Source: Rahnella aquatilis CIP 78.65 = ATCC 33071 (GTDB lineage: Bacteria > Pseudomonadota > Gammaproteobacteria > Enterobacterales > Enterobacteriaceae). From it: DNA of 64,000 nt. The notes beneath the pieces were generated by a model. That model saw only the letters and a list, made by a program, of their open reading frames with translations. It was not told the DNA's origin and did no database searches. The stretch is taken from positions 3,534,001 to 3,598,000 of the forward strand of contig NC_016818.1 in the NCBI RefSeq assembly GCF_000241955.1, read 5' to 3'. Each line of letters opens with the position of its first letter. The first letter of the stretch is position 1. Shown piece after piece: positions 8,802 to 16,244 of this stretch. Both the position numbers and the translations under genes were made by a program.

Positions 8802-8995
8802 TACTGCGAACTCCCATCACGGATTTGATCAACGGTTTTCATCGCTTCCGCTAATGCAAAATCACGCCCAAAATAATTACCATCACTTAACACGTTATAC
8901 GCTGTTCTCATTGTTGCTGAGTTGCGCGGACATTTATGAATAGTAAAACCGCGATAAACATAACTATGGCGACTTAATTGAATTAATTGGCTCAT
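8801..8995 (-). CDS. Small phage early protein of unknown function
   Basis: A 64-aa protein, MSQLIQLSRHSYVYRGFTIH onwards, ending in DQIRDGSSQ. I do not recognise the family; YRGFTIHKCPR is the most distinctive stretch. The ATG at 8995 is preferred over an in-frame TTG at 9010, because GGAA lies about 8 bases before the ATG and nothing suitable precedes the TTG. It lies between the Cox-like gene and the Fil-like gene, and its stop overlaps the latter's start. This fits the run of short early genes between cox and A in P2. Confidence 0.65.
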   Translation of the reverse strand: MSQLIQLSRHSYVYRGFTIHKCPRNSATMRTAYNVLSDGNYFGRDFALAEAMKTVDQIRDGSSQ

Positions 8996-9042
8996 ATTAT
9001 TTTCCAGCAATTATAACCAGTGGTTTGACATAATTACTTTTC

Positions 9043-9303
9043 TTAAACCTTCATTCGCAGCGCTTCCTGCGCTTCTTCGTAAGCAACCAGGAACTCATAA
9101 ACCATGTTTACTTCGCGTTCCTTGCCTCTTTTCTTCTTTGAGATGGTAAGGCGATTTTCATTGGCTTGCTGTTGCACTGTTCTGACTGTCTGACCGGTGA
9201 CTTCTGCATAAGCCGAAAGGGTCAACATTGGATATGGAAGGCAAAAAACTACCGGGCAATCTGGCATTTTTACCATCAACGGCTTGGGCTTGCGTGTTGG
9301 CAT
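9043..9303 (-). CDS. cox: Cox/Apl-like phage regulator and probable excisionase
   Basis: An 86-aa protein with a helix-turn-helix-like core (LTLSAYAEVTGQTVRTVQQQ) and a basic patch (SKKKRGKER). It is the first gene read leftward from the switch region, opposite the C repressor. This is the position of cox in P2 and apl in 186. Those proteins shut down the lysogenic promoter and direct excision by the integrase. Repeats that could be its binding sites lie next to its start (9325-9350) and again near the attachment end (11601-11630). The assignment rests on position, size and the HTH core more than on sequence identity. Confidence 0.8.
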   Translation of the reverse strand: MPTRKPKPLMVKMPDCPVVFCLPYPMLTLSAYAEVTGQTVRTVQQQANENRLTISKKKRGKEREVNMVYEFLVAYEEAQEALRMKV

Positions 9304-9324
9304 GGTTTATCCTTCTAGATCATG

Positions 9325-9350
9325 CCGGATTTAACCGGACTTTATCGGAT
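9325..9350. promoter_or_regulatory. Three 10-bp direct repeats, candidate Cox boxes in the switch region
   Basis: CCGGATTTA, CCGGACTTTA and TCGGATTAA stand in tandem with their CGG at 9326, 9336 and 9346, exactly one helical turn apart. The same pattern, including the third copy starting with T, recurs at 11601-11630. In P2, Cox binds tandem boxes both at the Pe/Pc promoters and in attP. Confidence 0.65.
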
Positions 9351-9353
9351 TAA

Positions 9354-9403
9354 GGTTCCATATAAGGAACCAGTGACGAAATACTAGTTCCAGATAGGGA
9401 ACC
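9354..9403. promoter_or_regulatory. Two inverted-repeat operators for the C repressor, with divergent early/lysogenic promoters
   Basis: O1 is GGTTCC-N6-GGAACC at 9354-9371, perfect. O2 is AGTTCC-N6-GGAACC at 9386-9403, with one arm base changed. Their centres are 32 bp apart, three helical turns, so two repressor dimers could bind the same face. The region lies between the divergent cox and C genes. Individual -10 and -35 boxes are not clear enough to assign. Confidence 0.8.
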
Positions 9404-9409
9404 TTGTCA

Positions 9410-9703
9410 ATGGACTTAAGCGAAAAAATCAAAGCAATCAGAACAGCAGAGGAACTGAGCCAATCAAAATTCTGCGAAATCATGGAAATGTCGATCAGTA
9501 CATTAAAAAAATACGAAGGGGGACATGCAGAACCTGGCGGGGCGGTACTGGTAAAAATCACACAACACCCCAGATTCGAAAAATATGCGCTTTGGTTAAT
9601 GACCGGTAAGACGTCAGAAGCAGCGGGGCAAATATCTCCGGCTCTCTCCCCTGATGGGCAAAACGAAATATCCAACCGCCAAAACGGCCAAAAGGCTGGT
9701 TAA
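9410..9703 (+). CDS. C: P2 C-type lysogeny repressor
   Basis: Keeps the prophage silent by repressing the early promoter. It is about 97 aa, matching P2 C (99 aa) in length and layout: ISEKI-like start (LSEKIKAIRTAEELSQ), a helix-turn-helix with SISTLKKYEGG, then KYALWLMTGK and QISPALSPDGQNE near the C-terminus, close to the P2 repressor tail as I remember it. The ATG at 9410 is preferred over the in-frame TTG at 9404, because AGGGAA ends 8 bases before the ATG. The operators at 9354-9403 lie directly upstream; O2 touches the ribosome-binding site, so the repressor could also limit its own expression. Confidence 0.92.
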   Translation: MDLSEKIKAIRTAEELSQSKFCEIMEMSISTLKKYEGGHAEPGGAVLVKITQHPRFEKYALWLMTGKTSEAAGQISPALSPDGQNEISNRQNGQKAG

Positions 9704-9767
9704 CAGCTTTGAATATCATGTTAAGTTGGTCTACTGGTGGAATATGCTATGAACGGAATTATTTCGA

Positions 9768-10742
9768 ATGACAATCACTAAACTCGATAGTGGCAGCTAC
9801 CAGGTAGACGTTCGACCAAAGGGCCGCGCCGGTAAGCGTATTCGCAAGCGGTTTGATACAAAAGGTGAAGCGCAGCAGTATGAGCGTTGGGTGATCGCAA
9901 CACAAAATAATAAAGATTGGCTGGATAAGCCGACCGATCGCCGGACTCTCACCGAATTTATTGATCTTTGGTGGAAGTACAAAGGCCAGTCACTGAAAAC
10001 GGGCGCACAAGCAAAGCTCCACCTCATGGCTATAGCTCGCGATGTTGGCAACCCGCCCGGCACGAAAATGACGAAGGGGATTTTTTCAGATTACAGAGCA
10101 GAACAACTTAAGCGGGGATTAAAACCGGCAACCGTTAATAAGTATCAGAAGCTACTGAGTGGCGTTTTCACAACGCTGATTAAAGCAGGCCAGTATAAAG
10201 ATGTTAATCCTATGAAAGGAATTGATTTACTAAGTAAAAATCAATCTGAAATGACATTTTTAACACAAGACCAGATCCAAATTTTTTTAAGCGCTTTGAC
10301 AGGCGATAACCTAAAAACAGCCCGGTTATGTTTGGCTACCGGAGCGCGTTGGAATGAAGCTGCGACCCTTTCTCGTTCTGCGGTGATGAAGCATAAAGTG
10401 ACTTTCATCAATACCAAGAACGGGCTAAACAGAACCGTGCCGATATCCTCATCACTCTACGATGAAATTATGGCAGGAGATGGCAACCGCCTGTTTCCTG
10501 ACGTCCACTATTTAAACGTGAGGCGCGTACTCAAATCAGTGATACCTGACCTGCCAGACGGACAGGCAACCCACGTTATGCGGCATACCTTCGCGAGTCA
10601 TTTTATGATGAACGGCGGCAACATCCTGACCCTACAAAAAATATTAGGCCATGCGTCAATTGTCCAGACGATGGCATATGCGCACTTTGCCCCAGATTAT
10701 CTAAATGATGCGGTTCGATTAAACCCACTGGAAAATCAATAA
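9768..10742 (+). CDS. int: P2-like tyrosine-recombinase integrase
   Basis: Site-specific recombinase that inserts and excises the prophage. It is 324 aa. The N-terminal arm-binding domain begins MTITKLDSGSYQVDVRP and has the GRAGKRIRKRFDTKGEA strand. The core-binding domain follows, then the catalytic domain. Catalytic residues visible are Arg in ATGARWNEA (near 193), His and Arg in HVMRHTF (near 269-272), His in ILGHAS (near 291) and the nucleophile Tyr in MAYAHF (near 304). It reads in the same direction as C, 65 bp after it, so both are probably on one lysogenic transcript. A two-way terminator follows. Confidence 0.96.
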   Translation: MTITKLDSGSYQVDVRPKGRAGKRIRKRFDTKGEAQQYERWVIATQNNKDWLDKPTDRRTLTEFIDLWWKYKGQSLKTGAQAKLHLMAIARDVGNPPGTKMTKGIFSDYRAEQLKRGLKPATVNKYQKLLSGVFTTLIKAGQYKDVNPMKGIDLLSKNQSEMTFLTQDQIQIFLSALTGDNLKTARLCLATGARWNEAATLSRSAVMKHKVTFINTKNGLNRTVPISSSLYDEIMAGDGNRLFPDVHYLNVRRVLKSVIPDLPDGQATHVMRHTFASHFMMNGGNILTLQKILGHASIVQTMAYAHFAPDYLNDAVRLNPLENQ

Positions 10743-10754
10743 TCAGAAAACAAA

Positions 10755-10774
10755 AAACCACCCGAAGGTGGTTT
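10755..10774. terminator. Bidirectional terminator between int and the cargo gene
   Basis: AAACCACC-CGAA-GGTGGTTT is a perfect 8-bp stem with a stable CGAA tetraloop. It is flanked by A-rich sequence on the left and TTTCTTT on the right. It lies between convergent genes and can serve both. Confidence 0.85.
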
Positions 10775-10786
10775 CTTTGTGCCCCA

Positions 10787-11413
10787 TTATGATGGAAGCT
10801 TTAATTTAGAGATGATTGCCAACCGATTTTGATAATGCTCTGGATCACCCCACAGCCAGTGCTCATAGTGGCCCACTTCATCATCAGTTTTAATATCATG
10901 TAATTCGCATGTCATCATGTCGTACGCATAGACTTTTAGGCCATAGGCTAAAGCGTCATACATGCGAGCCTGCCAGAAAGACATGCCGTCATGAGTCTGG
11001 TTCATGTCAGACACAATCACGTCATATTTCTCAAGTAAGTAACTCAAGAAAATCAACCCAGCTAAGTCGTGAAGCTCTTTCCTATGTTCGCGTTTTTGCG
11101 TTCTCCAAACCAGAACCTGCGTAACCGGGCGACAATTAAGAAAACTATCAGGCTGGATAAGCACTCGGTTGTAGTACGCTACATCTTCGGAAACATCGTT
11201 AATCAACGCCAACTCAAAGTGGCTTTGAGGTATTTTGTCTTTTAGGCGATCGTCAATACGGACGATACGGTACCCCGGAGAAACCGTGAGGCCCGTAATA
11301 CAGATTTCTTGTCCATTAGATAATTGGGAGTAAAGGGCACGGTTATCCACGCCTTCGTTCAAATGAGCGAAAACTTCGTTAACCTTTGTAGCATTCACCA
11401 ACTTAGTCGGCAT
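10787..11413 (-). CDS. Unrecognised 208-aa prophage cargo (moron) protein
   Basis: I do not recognise this protein with confidence. It has no signal peptide, membrane segment or obvious nucleotide-binding loop. The best-ordered part is the C-terminal half: QVLVWRTQKREH, a helix LAGLIFLSYLLEKYDVIVSD, then QTHDGMSFWQARMYDALAYG and LKVYAYD. This alternation of strands and helices suggests a compact alpha/beta domain. It is visibly more A+T-rich than its neighbours. It lies between int and the attachment end, where P2 itself has no gene, convergent with int and with its own promoter region. Such insertions are usually lysogenic cargo expressed from the prophage. Function could be exclusion, host modification or something else. 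Confidence 0.8.
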   Translation of the reverse strand: MPTKLVNATKVNEVFAHLNEGVDNRALYSQLSNGQEICITGLTVSPGYRIVRIDDRLKDKIPQSHFELALINDVSEDVAYYNRVLIQPDSFLNCRPVTQVLVWRTQKREHRKELHDLAGLIFLSYLLEKYDVIVSDMNQTHDGMSFWQARMYDALAYGLKVYAYDMMTCELHDIKTDDEVGHYEHWLWGDPEHYQNRLAIISKLKLPS

Positions 11414-11457
11414 AACCTACCCCCTAATTACAAGAAAAACTGTCACTAGCTCCAGTG

Positions 11458-11495
11458 TACAACTGTGGTTGTATGTAATCAATTTTTGATTACAT
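11458..11495. promoter_or_regulatory. Two adjacent palindromes before the cargo gene
   Basis: TACAAC-TGTG-GTTGTA lies at 11458-11473 and ATGTAATCAA-TTT-TTGATTACAT at 11473-11495. They sit 45-82 bp upstream of the cargo gene start, so they could be an operator. They also lie in the region where integrase arm sites would be expected, so the alternative is recombination sites. Confidence 0.5.
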
Positions 11496-11600
11496 CGTTC
11501 GGACTTGAATGGACTCATGCGGATCTATGCAACGAGAGGGCAAGGCAAAATCATCACGACTACACATAGGTGAATGTGATCCACATTTTGACCAAAATAC

Positions 11601-11630
11601 CCGGATTGCACCGGATTGAATCGGATTTTA
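11601..11630. promoter_or_regulatory. Three 10-bp direct repeats near the attachment end, candidate Cox boxes
   Basis: CCGGATTGCA, CCGGATTGAA and TCGGATTTTA follow one another without a gap. Period, number and the T in the first position of the third copy match the repeats at 9325-9350. Confidence 0.65.
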
Positions 11631-11750
11631 AACGTTAAATAATGCTGATAGTAGAAGGGTTGAGGCAGTTACGGCGCGGGTTTTAAATTTTCAAATAGGG
11701 ACTCATGGTACTTTTGACACCCCTGCAAAAGCAAGCAATCAACGAGCGGT
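11631..11750. other. Probable prophage right junction (att site within this stretch)
   Basis: Phage-type sequence ends after the repeats at 11630, and the host gene gcvR begins at 11821, so the attachment core must lie in this interval or just beyond. GGACTCATG occurs here (11699-11707) and also at 11511-11519, but the other prophage end is outside the window, so the core cannot be defined. No tRNA gene is visible. Confidence 0.5.
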
Positions 11751-11775
11751 AACCGCTTGTCCGGCGGTTTTTTTT
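11751..11775 (+). terminator. Rho-independent terminator before gcvR
   Basis: AACCGC-TTGTCCG-GCGGTT gives a perfect 6-bp stem followed by eight T. No complete plus-strand gene precedes it, so it may be the 3' end of a host transcript into which the prophage inserted, as P2 does at the end of CyaR. Confidence 0.75.
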
Positions 11776-11820
11776 ATGTTTACCTTGGGAATACTCCCAA
11801 GCACGACAGGAAGACCTATT

Positions 11821-12387
11821 TTGCCGCAGCCACAACAACATTATCTCGTGATCACCGCGTTAGGCGCTGATCGTCCGGGTATCGTCAACACCATTACCCG
11901 TCAGGTCAGCAGCTGCGGCTGTAATATTGAAGACAGCCGTCTCGCGATGCTCGGTGATGAATTTACGTTTATCATGCTGCTTTCCGGTAGCTGGAACGCG
12001 ATTACGCTGATCGAATCCACCCTGCCGCAAAAAGGCGCAGAGCTGGAATTATTGATTGTGATGAAGCGAACCAGCGCACATGAACGCCAGCCAATGCCTG
12101 CTACGGTCTGGGTGAAAGTGGAAGTGAAAGACTCTCCGCATCTGATCGAACGTTTTACCGATTTATTCGATACGCATCAGATGAATATCGCCGAACTTGC
12201 CTCAAAAACCCGCCCGGCAGATGCCACCACACCGGCGCAGTTATCGATTCAAATAACGGCGCACAGCGCAGCCAATACCGATGCGGCAATTATTGAGCAG
12301 GCGTTTCATCAGCTATGTACAGAACTGAAAGCGCAAGGCAGTATTAACGTGGTTAGTTATTCTGAGAATGAAGATAAACTGCAGTAA
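11821..12387 (+). CDS. gcvR: Glycine cleavage system transcriptional repressor GcvR
   Basis: Antagonist of GcvA in control of the glycine cleavage operon; it acts through protein contact and glycine binding. It has two ACT domains: HYLVITALGADRPGIVNTI at the N-terminus and SPHLIERFTDLFDTHQMNIA in the second half. The start is taken as TTG at 11821, giving 188 aa, close to E. coli (190 aa), with AGGAAG seven bases upstream. An in-frame ATG at 11776 would start inside the T-tract of the preceding terminator and add residues unlike the family. A 7-bp hairpin (CTTGGGA-ATAC-TCCCAAG, 11784-11801) lies in the leader. bcp follows after 25 bp, as in E. coli. Confidence 0.95.
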   Translation: MPQPQQHYLVITALGADRPGIVNTITRQVSSCGCNIEDSRLAMLGDEFTFIMLLSGSWNAITLIESTLPQKGAELELLIVMKRTSAHERQPMPATVWVKVEVKDSPHLIERFTDLFDTHQMNIAELASKTRPADATTPAQLSIQITAHSAANTDAAIIEQAFHQLCTELKAQGSINVVSYSENEDKLQ

Positions 12388-12412
12388 TCGCTAAGAGATA
12401 TGGAGAAAGACA

Positions 12413-12880
12413 ATGAGCCCACTGAAAGCCGGTGACCCTGCGCCGCAATTTAGTTTGCCCGACCAAGACGGTGAACAAATTAATCTGGCCGACTTCCAGG
12501 GACAGAAAGTCCTGGTCTATTTCTATCCTAAAGCCATGACGCCGGGTTGTACCGTACAAGCCTGCGGACTGCGCGATAACATGGATCAGTTAAAAAGTGC
12601 CGGCGTTGAAGTGCTGGGGATCAGCACCGATAAGCCGGAAAAGCTGTCGCGTTTTGCTGAGAAAGAACTGCTGAACTTCACCTTGCTGTCCGATGAAGAT
12701 CATCAGGTCTGTGAACAGTTTGGCGTCTGGGGTGAAAAATCCTTTATGGGGAAAACCTACGATGGCATCCATCGCATCAGCTTCCTGCTCGATGGCAATG
12801 GCAAAGTCGAGAAAGTGTTCGACGATTTCAAAACCACCAATCACCATGACATCGTCATGGCCTACCTCAACGGTAAATAG
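12413..12880 (+). CDS. bcp: Thiol peroxidase Bcp (peroxiredoxin)
   Basis: Thioredoxin-dependent peroxiredoxin that reduces H2O2 and organic hydroperoxides in the cytoplasm. It is 155 aa, the usual length. The peroxidatic cysteine and the resolving cysteine five residues later are in TPGCTVQACGLRD. FYPKAMTPGC is the conserved active-site approach. It lies 25 bp after gcvR on the same strand, so the two are likely cotranscribed. It is followed by a two-way terminator shared with the convergent perM. Confidence 0.97.
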   Translation: MSPLKAGDPAPQFSLPDQDGEQINLADFQGQKVLVYFYPKAMTPGCTVQACGLRDNMDQLKSAGVEVLGISTDKPEKLSRFAEKELLNFTLLSDEDHQVCEQFGVWGEKSFMGKTYDGIHRISFLLDGNGKVEKVFDDFKTTNHHDIVMAYLNGK

Positions 12881-12904
12881 CCGAAACGGTCAGAGTGTGG
12901 AGAC

Positions 12905-12930
12905 AAAAAAAGCGCAGACGCGCTTTTTTT
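12905..12930. terminator. Bidirectional terminator between bcp and perM
   Basis: AGCGC-AGAC-GCGCT stem with A7 before and T7 after, so it works in both directions between convergent genes. Confidence 0.85.
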
Positions 12931-12953
12931 ATTGGGTGCCGTAAGCTGAAAAA

Positions 12954-14018
12954 TCAGACCGTTTTGTTCAGCGATTCATCCGGCCAGACGTGAACCACGG
13001 CTTTGACCAGTGTCGCCAGTGGTATTGCAAAGAACACGCCCCAGAATCCCCACAATCCGCCAAACACCACGACAGAAAGAATAATCACCAGCGGATGCAG
13101 ATTCACCGCTTCCGAGAACAGCAACGGCACGATCACATTCCCGTCCAGCCCCTGCACTACCAGATAGGCGACGAAAAGCGTCCAGAAATCCGCACCCAGC
13201 CCCCACTGGAACATCGCGACAATCACCACCGGAATGGTCACCAGCATCGCGCCGATATACGGAATCAGCACGGATACACCGACCAGCACTGCCAGCAGCA
13301 ACGAATAATGCAGACTCATCACCCAGAACACCAGATAAGTGGCCACACCGACGATAATCATCTCAAGCACTTTACCGCGAATATAATTGGTCACCTGCTG
13401 ATTCATCTCCACCCAGACCTGTCCGGCCAGTCCGCGATCCCGTGGCAGCACACGACGTACGGCATTCAGCATCTGCTCTTTATCTTTAAGCAGGAAGAAC
13501 ACCATCATCGGCACCAGAATCAGGTAAATCGCCAGCGTCAGTAAACCGACCAGCGAGGCCAGTGAATATTTCACCACTGACTCACCCAGCCCGGATAATT
13601 TGCTGCGCATGTTTTCCGCCATCATGTCGATGATGCCCGCATCCACCAGCGCCGGATAACGTTTCGGCAATGTCGCGGCAAAATCATAGAAGCGGTTCAG
13701 CATGCTCGGTAAATCGGTCATCAGGTTCACGCCCTGCTGCCAGGTCACCGGGGCAATGACGAACATACCGAGCAGTAAAATACCGGCGAAAATAATCAGC
13801 ACCACGCTGACCGACAGTGTGCGGGAAAGCCCGACATGTTGCAGGCGAACCGTCGGCCATTCCAGCAAATAGGCGAGCACGATCGCCACCAGAAGCGGCG
13901 CAAGGATGCCGTTGAGAAAATAGAGAATGCAGAACCCTGCGACCAGAATAGCCAGCAGCGCAATAGCCTGCGGATCAGTGAAGCGCCGGCGATACCACTG
14001 TAATAACATATCCAACAT
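12954..14018 (-). CDS. perM: AI-2E-family inner-membrane transporter PerM
   Basis: Polytopic membrane protein of the AI-2E/TqsA family; in E. coli PerM (YfgO) is a putative permease. It is 354 aa, against 353 in E. coli. About eight membrane segments are visible: an N-terminal pair (IALLAILVAGFCILYFLNG, LLVAIVLAYLLEWPTV), a soluble central stretch, then a C-terminal cluster including YLVFWVMSLHYSLLLAVLVG. The family signature GVSVLIPYIGAMLVTIPV is present. It is divergent from bepA with a 254-bp gap. That gap contains nested inverted repeats (GTAGCT...AGCTAC around 14121-14162, and AGAGT...ACTCT within) but no promoter I can name with confidence. The substrate is unknown. Confidence 0.95.
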   Translation of the reverse strand: MLDMLLQWYRRRFTDPQAIALLAILVAGFCILYFLNGILAPLLVAIVLAYLLEWPTVRLQHVGLSRTLSVSVVLIIFAGILLLGMFVIAPVTWQQGVNLMTDLPSMLNRFYDFAATLPKRYPALVDAGIIDMMAENMRSKLSGLGESVVKYSLASLVGLLTLAIYLILVPMMVFFLLKDKEQMLNAVRRVLPRDRGLAGQVWVEMNQQVTNYIRGKVLEMIIVGVATYLVFWVMSLHYSLLLAVLVGVSVLIPYIGAMLVTIPVVIVAMFQWGLGADFWTLFVAYLVVQGLDGNVIVPLLFSEAVNLHPLVIILSVVVFGGLWGFWGVFFAIPLATLVKAVVHVWPDESLNKTV

Positions 14019-14272
14019 GAAGAAAACGCTCCTGTAATTTCGGGTCTGGCGTATACGCGCTGTTCGTTCCCTGCGCGCTCAGACACAAGTAACTATTTAA
14101 AGAATTCGTTGTCACACAACGGTAGCTTCAGAGTGTTTTAAACTCTCACACGGATAGCTACTATAGTGACCGGCGCAGAGAAAAGCGCCAGAAAATAATG
14201 GTCTGACTGACTGTTCGCAGAAGAAAGGCTCGCAAAGCTCATCGGTATTACGGTTAACTTATTGGGAAGCAA

Positions 14273-15811
14273 ATGTTTATGGTCATGCGGTTGAAAAAAA
14301 GGGTGATTGCCCTGGGTCTGAGCAGTCTGCTCGCGGGTTCCATACTGCCCGCTGGTGCGGATGACAGTTCATTCTGGTCAACCCCTGCGGGCTCCGCAAA
14401 AAGCCCGAGCTCGCCGTTAGCCCCGCCGGTAAGCGACCAGTTACCGGATATTGGCACCACCGCGGGCGGCACACTCAGTATTAATCAGGAATTACAGATG
14501 GGCGATTTTTATGTCCGTCAGATGCGCGCCAGCACGCCGCTGATTAACGATCCGCTGCTCAATCAGTATATCAACGAACTGGGGCAACGGCTGGTGGCGC
14601 ATGCCTATTCCGTACGCACTCCGTTCCATTTTTTCATTGTTAATAACGATGAGCTGAACGCCTTCGCCTTCTTTGGCGGCAATGTAGTGCTTCACTCGTC
14701 GCTGTTCCGTTATACCGATAACGAGAGCCAGCTGGCCTCCGTCATGGCGCACGAAATCTCCCACGTGACCCAGCGCCATCTGGCACGTGCGATGGAAGAC
14801 CAGCAACGTAACGCCCCGCTCACCTGGGTGGGCGCACTGGGGTCGATTCTTCTGGCAATGGCCAGCCCGCAAATGGGCATGGCTGCGCTGACCGGCACGC
14901 TTGCCGGCACGCAACAAGGTATGATCAGTTTCACGCAGAGCAATGAACAGGAAGCCGACCGTATTGGCATTCAGGTCTTACAGCGTTCCGGGTTTGATCC
15001 GCAGGCAATGCCAGCCTTCCTGCAAAAACTGGCGGATCAGGCAAGCTATTCAACCCGTCCGCCGGAAATGCTGCTGACGCACCCGTTACCTGACAGCCGT
15101 CTGGCCGATATCCGTAACCGCGCCAACCAGATGCCGCACCCGATTGTGCAATCGTCACAAGATTATCTGCTGGCAAAAGTGCGCATACTGGGTATGTACG
15201 GTTCCGAGAATTTTCCGCTCTCCGATGACTATCTGCAAAAACTGAGCAACGGCAATATCCGTGAGCAACTGGCGGCGAAATATGGCCATGCGCTGCAATT
15301 TTATAAGGCAAAAAAATACGATCAGGCACGGACGATCCTTGAACCTTTGCTGGCACAAAATCCAGGCAACGAATGGTTGCTCGATTTAGCCACCGATAAT
15401 GATATCGACAGCAAACGTGCGCCGCAGGCGATAGCCCGTCTGGAGCAGGCTGGTGCGGCCAGCAGTTCCAACGCCGTACTGCAACTCAATCTGGCCAACG
15501 CTTATCTCGAAGGCGCGAAACCGGCCAATGCCATTAAAATCCTCAACCGCTATACTTTCAATTATCCGGGTGATCCGAATGGCTGGGATTTATTATCTCA
15601 GGCCGCGGCGGCGCAAGGGCTGCGCGCGCAGGAACTGGCTGCCCGTGCGGAAAGCGTGGCATTATCGGGCCATCTCGATCAGGCGATTGAAATGCTGAGC
15701 AATGCCAGTGCATTACAAAAATTAGGCAGTCTGGAACAGGCCCGTTACGACGCACGAATCGACCAGCTTCGTCAGTTGCAGCAGCGATTCCGTCAGTATC
15801 AGAAAGGCTGA
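14273..15811 (+). CDS. bepA: Periplasmic metalloprotease/chaperone BepA
   Basis: Maintains outer-membrane assembly by helping LptD mature and degrading stalled or misfolded LptD and BamA. It has an N-terminal signal peptide (basic RLKKR, then a hydrophobic core ending near AGADD), the M48 zinc motif HEISH in [12 protein letters not shown] with the downstream metal ligand in EQEADR, and a C-terminal TPR region ending QLRQLQQRF. Length is about 512 aa, some 25 more than E. coli. The difference is mostly a Ser/Pro/Ala-rich linker just after the signal peptide ([17 protein letters not shown]). The start may be the ATG at 14279 instead, since GGGAAG is only 3 bases before 14273 but 9 before 14279. 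yfgD follows after 27 bp. Confidence 0.96.
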   Translation: MFMVMRLKKRVIALGLSSLLAGSILPAGADDSSFWSTPAGSAKSPSSPLAPPVSDQLPDIGTTAGGTLSINQELQMGDFYVRQMRASTPLINDPLLNQYINELGQRLVAHAYSVRTPFHFFIVNNDELNAFAFFGGNVVLHSSLFRYTDNESQLASVMAHEISHVTQRHLARAMEDQQRNAPLTWVGALGSILLAMASPQMGMAALTGTLAGTQQGMISFTQSNEQEADRIGIQVLQRSGFDPQAMPAFLQKLADQASYSTRPPEMLLTHPLPDSRLADIRNRANQMPHPIVQSSQDYLLAKVRILGMYGSENFPLSDDYLQKLSNGNIREQLAAKYGHALQFYKAKKYDQARTILEPLLAQNPGNEWLLDLATDNDIDSKRAPQAIARLEQAGAASSSNAVLQLNLANAYLEGAKPANAIKILNRYTFNYPGDPNGWDLLSQAAAAQGLRAQELAARAESVALSGHLDQAIEMLSNASALQKLGSLEQARYDARIDQLRQLQQRFRQYQKG

Positions 15812-15838
15812 TTTCAGTGCCAGAATGGAGGAAGTTTT

Positions 15839-16195
15839 ATGCAACGCGACGTCGCAATCTATCATAATCCGGCATGTTCAAAGAGCCGTGAAACCCTGCA
15901 GTTGCTGGAAGCAGAAGGTATTGAACCGGAAGTGATCCTGTATCTGGAAACGCAGCCGTCAGTGGATAAGCTTAAGGAACTGCTCGGACTACTGGGCTTT
16001 CGTTCAGCACGCGAACTGATGCGCAAGGGCGAGCAGATTTACAAAGATATGAATCTGAAAGATAACGACCTGAGCGAGGAAACGCTATTGCAGGCGATGG
16101 CCGATCATCCGCGGCTGATTGAACGTCCGATTGTCGTCGCCAACGGCAAAGCGCGTTTAGGGCGTCCGCCGGAACAGGTGAAAGAGATTTTATAA
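15839..16195 (+). CDS. yfgD: ArsC-family glutaredoxin-dependent reductase YfgD
   Basis: Thioredoxin-fold protein of the ArsC family. It is 118 aa. The catalytic cysteine lies in HNPACSKSRETL near the N-terminus. The basic residues expected to bind the oxyanion occur further on (FRSARELMRKG and LIERPIVVANGKARLGRPPE). GGAGGAAG precedes the ATG. It lies 27 bp after bepA, the E. coli arrangement, so both are likely cotranscribed. YfgD is not the main arsenate reductase of enterobacteria, and no ars operon is nearby. Its natural substrate is not established. Confidence 0.93.
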   Translation: MQRDVAIYHNPACSKSRETLQLLEAEGIEPEVILYLETQPSVDKLKELLGLLGFRSARELMRKGEQIYKDMNLKDNDLSEETLLQAMADHPRLIERPIVVANGKARLGRPPEQVKEIL

Positions 16196-16206
16196 CCCCG
16201 CTTTCA

Positions 16207-16233
16207 GTCCGGGTTCAGCTAACGAACCCGGAC
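16207..16233. terminator. Strong hairpin between convergent yfgD and hda
   Basis: GTCCGGGTTC-AGCTAAC-GAACCCGGAC is a perfect 10-bp stem between convergent genes. There is no long T-tract on either side, so it may act as a barrier or processing end more than a classical terminator. Confidence 0.6.
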
Positions 16234-16244
16234 ATCCCTTCCCG

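Noticed and set aside
8996..9010. TTG start for the small phage gene ending at 8801
   Set aside because: No ribosome-binding site; ATG at 8995 is better placed.
11690..11775. tRNA or tmRNA gene at the prophage junction
   Set aside because: No T-arm, acceptor stem or CCA end could be found in this stretch.
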